64,000 nucleotides of DNA from Dulcicalothrix desertica PCC 7102. GTDB taxonomy: Bacteria; Cyanobacteriota; Cyanobacteriia; Cyanobacteriales; Nostocaceae. The stretch covers positions 1-64,000 of the forward strand of contig NZ_RSCL01000016.1 of NCBI RefSeq assembly GCF_003991905.1, given 5' to 3'. Each line of letters starts with the position of its first letter. Positions within the stretch are counted from its first letter, which is position 1. Positions 55,697-64,000 of the stretch are shown here, piece by piece. The position numbers and the translations under genes were made by a program. The notes under the pieces are model-generated. The model was not told where the DNA came from. It did not search any database and saw only the letters and a program-made list of their open reading frames with translations.

Positions 55697-55820
55697 GTAT
55701 TACATAATGTTAAGGGTAAAGTAGCGGTTTCTGACTACAAATGTGATTTAATGGAAAAGCTTTACGGAGATTGGAATGTAATTACGGCGCCTCAATAACC
55801 GATTTATGCTTTCGCAACTA

Positions 55821-55931
55821 ATTTTTATCAGTTCCATCCTGATACATCCCCAGTAACTATGGATACGTATATGGTAGATGCACCCTGATAACAACGGCGC
55901 CTTTTATTTTATAGATGGCGCCTTTTTATTT
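55821..55931 (+). ncRNA. Candidate small RNA, copy 3
   Basis: Third copy of the ~110-bp unit, after the broken methylase. TCCTGAT, GGATACGTATATGGTAGATG, CACCCTGATAA and the GGCGCC...GGCGCC TTTTT terminator are kept. Confidence 0.55.
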
Positions 55932-55992
55932 TAATTAGATATTTTACAAGACTAACTCCTGAAAATATGCACTTTTAGTTATCTTCCATTGC

Positions 55993-56105
55993 TAATTTAT
56001 TGGTTTTCTCCTGATATATTCTCAGCCACTACGTATACTTGTATGGTAGATGCACCCTGTTAATAACGGCGCCTTTTATAGTTTATAGATGGCGCCTTTT
56101 TATTG
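55993..56105 (+). ncRNA. Candidate small RNA, copy 4
   Basis: Fourth copy, 172 bp after copy 3. The 5' part is the most diverged, but TATGGTAGATGCACCCTG and the terminator stem remain, which marks these as the constrained parts. Confidence 0.55.
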
Positions 56106-56135
56106 CATAGATTAAATAATTTAAATACTAATTAG

Positions 56136-58295
56136 TTAAGTTGATTGACTCCTAGGACGGAAACCCTGTCTCCCATTCACGGGGTCAAAGAGTAGGTCAA
56201 ATCTATCTAAAAAGCCAATACCAGTATTAACAAATACCGGAAATTGTAATTGTGGCGATATACTTAAACTCCAGCGATTAAAACCATCGCGGTTTCCTGG
56301 TGTTAAACTGTAATCAAAAACGCTATTAATTGCTAACCTTAAGGTATTTGCTGTACCTAATACTCCTGCTTTTAGTTTACCAATTGTGGCTGCTGACTTA
56401 ACTTCTATCGAGCCATTAATAGTTGCAGTATCAACAATCATTCTGGCATTACAAGGAATTTTTGTTGCATTAAGAGCGATAGTTACGCAAACTCCCCCCA
56501 GTCGAGAGTCCCATCTGTCACCTTCGACACCATTAATTGCAGGTTGTTTAGTCCAAGCAGCCATTTTAAAACCCGCTTGATTTTCACTTGTTAAACCTAG
56601 AGTCAGATTACTGTTACTGTTACTATTACTATTACCAGTGATAATAAATCCATTACTTAAATTCCCTGGTAACTTTCTTAACGGGTTGTAGGGAAGGGAT
56701 TTTTCAAAATAGTTGACTCCAATAATACCGGAGAAAGGAGTACCGCTCTTAGCAGAACAGTTAGGTCTTTGTGCGGTACATTGGCGACTAGTCACAATTT
56801 GTATGGGTACAGGTTCTGTTGTGGGAATTAAACCAAAGCGAATCGGAGCGTAAACTAATTCACCTTCTAAAATAGTACCATCACTTAATGTCTCCCTAAT
56901 AGTTTGCCCTGTTCTGCGTATGGGAGTATTACCTAAAAATTCTCTGGGCACTCGCAGTCCTGATGAGCCTGTATCTAATAAAATACGTCTTGGGGCGCCA
57001 CCTGCACTCGATAATTCCAGAAAATAACCGCGCGCTCGCGTTAGAGCGCTAGGTCTGGTAAATAAAGGTAAAGAGACGGTTCTAAAAGTTGGTTGGCGAG
57101 GTGTAATTTGAGATACATCACGCCGTCTAGAAGTAGGAAAAAGCGCTGCATATACTGACTGTCGCTGCGGGGCTGGTTCTGGGGCAATATCCCAAAGACT
57201 CTCGTAGTAGAAAAAAGCAACACCCAAACCTCGTTGTTGCGCTGCTTGTACTTGGGATTGAACTTGGGCGATTGTCACCAGACGACCCCGCAATCCAGCC
57301 ATAATACCGATACCAACGGGAATACTTTGTTGACTTTCTAAAACTTCTGGGCGAGTAATTTTACTGCTAAAGCTGTTTAAATCGTCACGATAAACCTGCA
57401 TGACTAACTCGTCAACAATACCCAATCGCACCCAGTTTAGCCAATCTTGCAGATGAAACTTGTAGGCAAAATCGTAGTAATTAGGGGAAACTGAGACAAT
57501 CGCGTTTGGTTTTATTGCTTTTACGCTTTGGTAAAGGTCTACCATAAAGGCAGTAATTTTATCAGCACGCCATTTTATCCAGGCTTGAGCTTGGGGATTA
57601 GATGGGGGAGGATTGCCAGTTTCTTGAGTATAAAGGTTAATAGTATACTTGTCGTAACCGAAATCTACAGGCAAACTCATATGGTCGTCAAATTGAATAC
57701 CATCGGGATTGTATTTGGTCATGATTTCCGTTATGAGTTCGGTGATAAAACTCTGTACCTCCGGATGAAATGGATTCAACCATGCAACTTCTCCTGCTGC
57801 ACTAATTGAAGTTTGAGTTCCATCCCGCTTTTGTGTTAGCCAATTAGGATGTGCTGATGCAAGTTCGGAAGTTAGGGGAACCATAAAACCAAATTCAAAC
57901 CAGGGTATAGCTAGTAACCCTTGACTGCGCGCTTGGGCAATAATATCTGCAAACACATCTTGTCCTTCCGCACCTCTGAAGAAAAAGGGGATACCTTTTT
58001 TTTGGAGAACAGCACTAGGGTATTTTGTATAACCATCGTTCCAAACTACAGGATAAACAGTATTAAAGTTCAGTTCTTGCAGTTTTAGCATGGCAGACTG
58101 TACCTTGGCGCCAGAGCGAAAAACATTTAAATCATTACTACTCAGCCATACACCACGAATTTCTTGCCTATTTTGGGGAGGTAGTTGGGCAATACTAGGT
58201 AGGGAAAAGCTTTGAAATAGTAGTACTGCTGTAAATGAGAGCAAAAATAACAACGGGAGCAGGCGCTTTTTAATATTTGTGACGAACAATCGCAT
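56136..58295 (-). CDS. GHL10-type glycoside hydrolase-like protein fused to aspartyl-protease-like domain
   Basis: A 719-residue exported protein from ATG 58,295; the frame extends to 58,451 but the signal peptide (RLLPLLFLLSFTAVLLFQSF, to about SIAQ) should be near the start. The first domain (about 45-390) is the glycosyl-hydrolase-like GHL10 barrel: EIRGVWLSSNDLNVF, PVVWNDGYTKYPS, IPWFEFGFM, DGIQFDDHMSLP, VVSVSPNYYDF-like IVSVSPNYYDF. The second (about 430-719) begins with a pepsin-like strand LLDTGSSGLRVP and has GIIGVNYFEKSLP. The fusion is unusual. It follows no operon partner and lies next to the recombinase. Confidence 0.8.
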   Translation of the reverse strand: MRLFVTNIKKRLLPLLFLLSFTAVLLFQSFSLPSIAQLPPQNRQEIRGVWLSSNDLNVFRSGAKVQSAMLKLQELNFNTVYPVVWNDGYTKYPSAVLQKKGIPFFFRGAEGQDVFADIIAQARSQGLLAIPWFEFGFMVPLTSELASAHPNWLTQKRDGTQTSISAAGEVAWLNPFHPEVQSFITELITEIMTKYNPDGIQFDDHMSLPVDFGYDKYTINLYTQETGNPPPSNPQAQAWIKWRADKITAFMVDLYQSVKAIKPNAIVSVSPNYYDFAYKFHLQDWLNWVRLGIVDELVMQVYRDDLNSFSSKITRPEVLESQQSIPVGIGIMAGLRGRLVTIAQVQSQVQAAQQRGLGVAFFYYESLWDIAPEPAPQRQSVYAALFPTSRRRDVSQITPRQPTFRTVSLPLFTRPSALTRARGYFLELSSAGGAPRRILLDTGSSGLRVPREFLGNTPIRRTGQTIRETLSDGTILEGELVYAPIRFGLIPTTEPVPIQIVTSRQCTAQRPNCSAKSGTPFSGIIGVNYFEKSLPYNPLRKLPGNLSNGFIITGNSNSNSNSNLTLGLTSENQAGFKMAAWTKQPAINGVEGDRWDSRLGGVCVTIALNATKIPCNARMIVDTATINGSIEVKSAATIGKLKAGVLGTANTLRLAINSVFDYSLTPGNRDGFNRWSLSISPQLQFPVFVNTGIGFLDRFDLLFDPVNGRQGFRPRSQST

Positions 58296-58473
58296 CCAGT
58301 TAAATGCTTTCTTAACGAAAGATATGTTACTCCCTATACTTTTTTTCCACACCATACTTATCATGATTACCAAGTACCAAACAAATTTAGAGTAATTTAG
58401 CCGCAGGATATTTGACGTAATTCTTAACAAACTGTGCCTAAACACTCCCAAACCTACGAATTTTGGGATAAAG

Positions 58474-59883
58474 TTAGATTTTGAGTCGCGCGCTGAATAA
58501 TTGTGTTCTTTCTGTTACCGAACAAACTACTTCCTCAACTAGTTCGTGAAAAATGGCAGTTAGTTCTTCCCTTGTGACTACTTCCCAAAACCCTTCGCTC
58601 ATCGCAATGCTACGCAATACCTGATTTCTGCTGGCATCTGCTACTATATCTAGTTCTGAGGTTTTGATTAAGGCTTCTAATTTTTGCTCTTTTATTTTAA
58701 TAGTGCTGTGAAAGTCGGGGTCATTTAGTTGTTTTAGTTTTAAGATTTGTTGTTTTAACTCTAATATCTCGACTGGTACTACTTCTGTGGTTTCTACTGG
58801 CATATTATCGGCTATACTGTCGGCTTTTTCTTTTAACGCTTGAATTGCAGCATCAATGGCGCCTTCTAACCGAAAATAAGTTCGCACATCGCATTTTTTA
58901 GGTTGACGTGGTTTTGGGTAGGCGCCTGGGCACTTTAAGTGTTCATAGGTTTTACCATTAATTTTTGTAGATCGCTTCTCCATTGTCGAACCGCACTTAG
59001 CACATTTACACAACCCCACCAACGGGTTTGTAATATACCTACGTCTACCACATGGATGGGTTGCCAAGATTTGGATTATTTGTTGGTGTTGTGGTACTGA
59101 TATAATTCCTTCATGGTCTGACTGTATTGTTATTTTTTTCTCTGAGTTGAACGGGTAGTAGCAAACCATCCCACATAATTGAGGATTTTCTAGCCATCGA
59201 CGGAATGAAGACACATCTCTAGGAAAATCCTCAAACTTAAACTTACCAACCCGCTCTAACCCATATTTATCTGTTAGTTTTCTAATAGTTTTCGATAATT
59301 CCCCTGACTCTATAAACATTTCAACACATTCACGGGCAACCGCAGCATGGGTTTTATCTGTATCCCTATATTGTTTATTATTCGGTATAACACTATCGCC
59401 ATCTTTAACAAAACCAAATATTGCTTGGTAAATCTTTCTTTTCTCCTGAAAATATCGATGTCCTTGGGTAGCGTTATATTTATTTTTATCTCGAACCTGT
59501 GCAGACATCGCAGCTAATATCCTGCTGGTAAATAACCCCTCTGGTGTCTCTAAGTCCAAACTTCCACCGTCAAGAAATACCAACTCAACCCCAAAATCCT
59601 GTAATTCCTGACGCGCGACTTCCCAACCTAAAGCCGAGCGCGTAAATCTATCGAAACATGGCACGATGATTTTATCAACCTGACGCGACCGCACTAATTC
59701 TAATACCCGGTTATATCCTTTGCGCTTCTCGCTGGCGCCTGATTCTATATCCCAATGAATTTGTTCATCAGTCAACCCATATTGTTTTAATCGGTCGATA
59801 TAACGCTCCAACCCGTGACCTTCTGTATGCTGTCTTTGGGTGGAAACTCGACAATAGCCCAATGCTCTCGATAAATCGCGCAT
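58474..59883 (-). CDS. Large serine recombinase of element B (XisF-like)
   Basis: A 469-residue large serine recombinase from ATG 59,883 (478 from an overlapping TTG at 59,910). The resolvase domain has ALGYCRVSTQRQ (catalytic Ser), VPCFDRFTRSALGWEVA and LAAMSAQVRDKNK. The Recombinase domain has FGFVKDGD and RRWLENPQLCGMVCYYP; the zinc ribbon has CKCAKCGS with two further Cys; a coiled helix follows. It starts 21 bp after the stop of nifH piece 2, on the same strand, so read-through from the nifH promoter would express it. Its end-adjacent location and the symmetric arms support its role in excising element B. Confidence 0.92.
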   Translation of the reverse strand: MRDLSRALGYCRVSTQRQHTEGHGLERYIDRLKQYGLTDEQIHWDIESGASEKRKGYNRVLELVRSRQVDKIIVPCFDRFTRSALGWEVARQELQDFGVELVFLDGGSLDLETPEGLFTSRILAAMSAQVRDKNKYNATQGHRYFQEKRKIYQAIFGFVKDGDSVIPNNKQYRDTDKTHAAVARECVEMFIESGELSKTIRKLTDKYGLERVGKFKFEDFPRDVSSFRRWLENPQLCGMVCYYPFNSEKKITIQSDHEGIISVPQHQQIIQILATHPCGRRRYITNPLVGLCKCAKCGSTMEKRSTKINGKTYEHLKCPGAYPKPRQPKKCDVRTYFRLEGAIDAAIQALKEKADSIADNMPVETTEVVPVEILELKQQILKLKQLNDPDFHSTIKIKEQKLEALIKTSELDIVADASRNQVLRSIAMSEGFWEVVTREELTAIFHELVEEVVCSVTERTQLFSARLKI

Positions 59884-59906
59884 AAATACTGCGAAAAGAC
59901 GATTTA

Positions 59907-61828
<1,922 letters not shown>

Positions 61829-61879
61829 TTAACGGGAATTTAAAATAATTATTAGGAGCATTAAAATTTGAAAAAATAA

Positions 61880-61953
61880 TGTCATGCTGAACGCAGTGAA
61901 GCATCTATAAATCTTGAATATAAGATAGATTCTTCGCTACGCTCAGAATGACA
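61880..61953. repeat. STAR-like hairpin in element A
   Basis: TGTCATGCTGAACGCAGTGA then AGCATCTA (61,880-61,907) pairs with TAGATTCTTCGCTACGCTCA then GAATGACA (61,926-61,953). Same family as 10,503-10,684. It may end the recombinase transcript. Confidence 0.7.
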
Positions 61954-62011
61954 ATCTATATTTTAGTAAGATTGAGGTGCTTTGAATTTATTTATAATTA
62001 TAATTACTTGA

Positions 62012-62098
62012 TTAGGGAATAATTAGGGAATAATATGATTATATTTTAGCTAGTTTTTATTGAAATATGATTTAAAAAATTTGAAATAATTAGGGAAG
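62012..62098. repeat. TTAGGGAA repeats (possible arm sites), right end of element A
   Basis: TTAGGGAAT at 62,012 and 62,023 (again 11 bp apart) and TTAGGGAAG at 62,090, all in the same direction as the left pair. Confidence 0.65.
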
Positions 62099-62154
62099 AA
62101 TTTAATCAAAGCCTTTTAGAATTCCTTATATATATAGAGAATAGCCTTAATCTA

Positions 62155-62262
<108 letters not shown>

Positions 62263-62307
62263 TTAATCTCCTGCAATTGGTTGATTAGATGGGTCTTTGA
62301 GGTTTAC

Positions 62308-62338
62308 GGGACGCATCTGTAGGTAATGGTGCGTTCCC
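62308..62338 (-). promoter_or_regulatory. Hairpin in nifH leader
   Basis: GGGACGCA and TGCGTTCCC can pair (one bulge) about 52 nt before the nifH ATG. The whole nifU-nifH gap is only 181 bp. nifH mRNA leaders in this group often carry a stem at the processed 5' end. Confidence 0.5.
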
Positions 62339-62437
62339 TTGGGATGAACGTTGCCTTTTATTACGGTGGCGGACGTTCAACCGCTTTTCGAGAATTTGAG
62401 TAGGACATGATATTAGGAACGTGGAGTATTAATTTTG

Positions 62438-63355
62438 TTAATTTCTTACTGGTGAACCAACTGATTCAACGACAATGTTGGGACTAATTCTTTCGCGTAA
62501 GCGCGCTTCGATGGCTATTTTTAGAGTTGCTGTGCTGCTAGAACATGAACCACAGGCGCCTTGAAGTAATACTTTAACGATATCGCCATCTACATCGTAG
62601 AGTTCAACATCTCCGCCATCTGCGATGAGAACGGGGCGAACTTCTTCATCTAAAACTTTTTGAATAAGTGCTATTTTTTGTACGTTAGTCAGTGCGCGAG
62701 GCGCCGATTGAATAACGGGAATTACGGTGCTAGTAGTAGTATTTACTGCTGTCGCTGTGGAAGCTTTCTCTCTAACTTCTTGAATTATATCATCGATGTT
62801 TGCCAGACAGGAACCGCATCCGCCACCAGCTTTGACATAATTTGTTACATCCTCAGCACTGGTTAAATTGTTTTCTAAAATCACACGGCGAATCTTGTTC
62901 TCGGTTATACCGAAGCAACTACAGATTAAGGCGCCTTCGTCATCATCTTCATGAACATCGCGCTCGATGCCACGATAATTATAAATAGCTGCTTCGAGTG
63001 CTTCTTGTCCCATAACTGAGCAGTGCATCTTAGCTTCGGGTAAACCACCCAAGTAATCAGCTATTTGCTTGTTTGTTATTTTTAAAGCATTATCTAAAGT
63101 TAAACCTTTTACTAGTTCTACCAATGCTTCTGATGATGCTATAGCACTGGTACAACCAAATGTTTGAAATCGTGCATCAAGAATTTTATCGTATTCTACG
63201 TCTATTTTAAGGTGTAATCTTAAGGCATCGCCACAAGCAATACTGCCTACTTCACCTGTTGAAATTTTAATCCCTGCTTCGCCTTGGTCTTCTAATACGC
63301 CTTGATTTTTGGGATTATAAAACAAATCAAGTACTTTATCGGTATATTCCCACAT
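62438..63355 (-). CDS. nifU: NifU, Fe-S cluster scaffold for nitrogenase
   Basis: A 305-residue NifU with all three modules: N-terminal IscU-like scaffold (about 1-125; Cys in SIACGD, FGCTS, MHCSVMG), central BFD-like [2Fe-2S] domain (about 140-200; CSCFG, GGGCGSCL) and C-terminal Nfu domain (about 230-305; GACGSCSSS). It builds clusters for nitrogenase from sulfur supplied by NifS. The ATG at 63,355 (MWEYTDKVLDLFYNPKN) is the family start; the longer frame crosses a repeat. It lies upstream of nifH in the same direction. Confidence 0.95.
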   Translation of the reverse strand: MWEYTDKVLDLFYNPKNQGVLEDQGEAGIKISTGEVGSIACGDALRLHLKIDVEYDKILDARFQTFGCTSAIASSEALVELVKGLTLDNALKITNKQIADYLGGLPEAKMHCSVMGQEALEAAIYNYRGIERDVHEDDDEGALICSCFGITENKIRRVILENNLTSAEDVTNYVKAGGGCGSCLANIDDIIQEVREKASTATAVNTTTSTVIPVIQSAPRALTNVQKIALIQKVLDEEVRPVLIADGGDVELYDVDGDIVKVLLQGACGSCSSSTATLKIAIEARLRERISPNIVVESVGSPVRN

Positions 63356-63405
63356 AGTTTTAAGAGAGTGATGAGTTGGGAGTGATGAGTGATAAGCTTT
63401 GAGCC

Positions 63406-63464
63406 GGTGCGTGACGCTATTAGATGGTTGCTTCGTTTTGAGGTTATTAATAGCGTCACGCACC
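63406..63464. repeat. 17-bp perfect hairpin between nifS and nifU
   Basis: GGTGCGTGACGCTATTA (63,406-63,422) and its exact complement (63,448-63,464) around a 25-nt loop. The outer end touches the nifS stop codon. It belongs to the GTAGGGTGCG palindromes; it could protect the nifS mRNA end or limit read-through to nifU. Confidence 0.8.
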
Positions 63465-64000
63465 CTACTTGATTGCTAAGGTTTTTTCGTGTTCTTGTAA
63501 CCAAGCTGCTTTGTCGTCTGTGAATGGAGACAGTGCGCGTAAGCGTTCGATGATGGCAGGTAATACTGTAATAACTGTGTCTATTTCATCTTCTGTGGTG
63601 TAACGACACAAGCTAAAGCGAATTGAGCCGTGTAAAATTGTGTAGGGTAAACCCATTGAGCGTAGTACGTGGGAAGGTTCGAGTGAACCGGAACTACAAG
63701 CTGAACCAGAGGATGCACAAATACCGTATTGGTTTAAACCGAATAAAATTGCTTCGCCTTCGATATATTTGAAACCAATGTTAGTTGTGTTGGGTAAACG
63801 TTCAGAACCTCCACCGTTAACTTCGCAGTCAGGAATTTTAGAAAGTATTGCTTGCTCTAATTTGTCGCGCAATATTCTTTCACGCTTGGTTGCTTCTTCG
63901 AGGTGCATTAATTCCAACTCAGCAGCTTTACCCAATGCGATAATTCCTGGTACATTTGGTGTTCCTGAACGGCGCCCACGTTCTTGTCCTCCACCTATTA
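63465..64000 (-). CDS. nifS: NifS cysteine desulfurase (C-terminal part)
   Basis: The frame enters from the right edge and ends in TAG at 63,465. The visible part has GGGQERGRRSGTPNVPGI (substrate-site Arg), and GICASSGSACSSGSLEPSHV with the catalytic Cys loop, followed by RFSLCRYTTEDEIDTV. NifS releases sulfur from cysteine for NifU. Order nifS-nifU-nifH is standard in heterocystous cyanobacteria. Confidence 0.95.
   Translation of the reverse strand, partial: IGGGQERGRRSGTPNVPGIIALGKAAELELMHLEEATKRERILRDKLEQAILSKIPDCEVNGGGSERLPNTTNIGFKYIEGEAILFGLNQYGICASSGSACSSGSLEPSHVLRSMGLPYTILHGSIRFSLCRYTTEDEIDTVITVLPAIIERLRALSPFTDDKAAWLQEHEKTLAIK

Larger units (their letters stand above)
55053..55798 (+). 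pseudogene. Broken copy of the R-M methylase gene
   Basis: Starts with the methylase leader (AGGTTGCGGCTTATAT) and then jumps by deletion of about 330 bp into the codons for FIRARQVRTGLAQT. It is nearly identical to 37,435-37,860 but holds two ~120-bp MITEs, small changes (for example at 55,175 and 55,195) and stops. The same upstream DNA beside both copies shows that a larger segment was duplicated. Confidence 0.9.

Overview
The window is from a filamentous, heterocyst-forming cyanobacterium (Nostocales). The evidence is a nifS-nifU-nifH cluster on the minus strand at the right edge whose nifH is cut into pieces by DNA elements that each carry a site-specific recombinase, which is the hallmark of programmed excision during heterocyst development. 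Supporting signs are AT-rich DNA, many short palindromic repeats, STAR-like repeats, a large phytochrome-style hybrid histidine kinase, and zinc-ribbon/FHA/kinase signalling proteins. The usual cyanobacterial HIP1 octamer GCGATCGC was not seen; the palindrome GGCGCC occurs about 120 times instead.

Right edge (59.9-64 kb): nifS (partial), nifU and the nifH start. nifH codons 1-32 lie at 62,162-62,256. A 1,906-bp element (A, 60,256-62,161) with one tyrosine recombinase follows, then nifH codons 33-139 (59,933-60,262). A 29,154-bp element (B, 30,779-59,932) with a large serine recombinase comes next, then nifH codons 140-261 (30,414-30,791). There nifH stops again next to a second serine recombinase, which implies a third element (C). 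Its far end and the last ~35 nifH codons are not in the window, so everything from 1 to about 30.4 kb may belong to element C.

Putative element C (1-30.4 kb): a heterodimeric ABC exporter; a cobalamin-riboswitch and Fur/Zur-box controlled uptake operon (TonB-dependent receptor, thioredoxin-like ferredoxin protein, binding lipoprotein, BtuC-type permease); threonyl-tRNA synthetase and a DUF1636 protein behind a Zur-like box; two convergent CooC/MinD-like ATPases, one behind another Zur-like box; a nine-domain hybrid kinase; a TAXI-family binding protein; and a decayed island at 26.8-28.8 kb.

Element B (30.8-59.9 kb): a Cys-rich peptide gene that could be a RiPP precursor, with a decayed second copy of its C-terminal end; a two-partner-secretion haemagglutinin-like protein; a two-repeat CRISPR remnant; a SacI-like restriction-modification pair; and a 15.4-kb co-directional operon (39.5-55.0 kb). 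The operon holds three tandem GTPases, a large membrane-anchored partner, FHA and vWA proteins, two lipoproteins, a PP2C phosphatase fused to a pseudokinase, and a zinc-ribbon Ser/Thr kinase with TPRs. It starts behind a perfect CRP-type site. It is followed by a decayed copy of the methylase carrying two MITEs, by repeats that look like small-RNA genes, and by a GHL10/aspartyl-protease fusion.

Working model (inference): the nifH pieces are joined in order. Excision of A puts the nifH promoter directly in front of piece 2 and the serine recombinase of B, whose start overlaps the end of that nifH piece. Excision of B then does the same for C. The operon and restriction system on B would be lost from the chromosome of mature heterocysts and kept only in vegetative cells.
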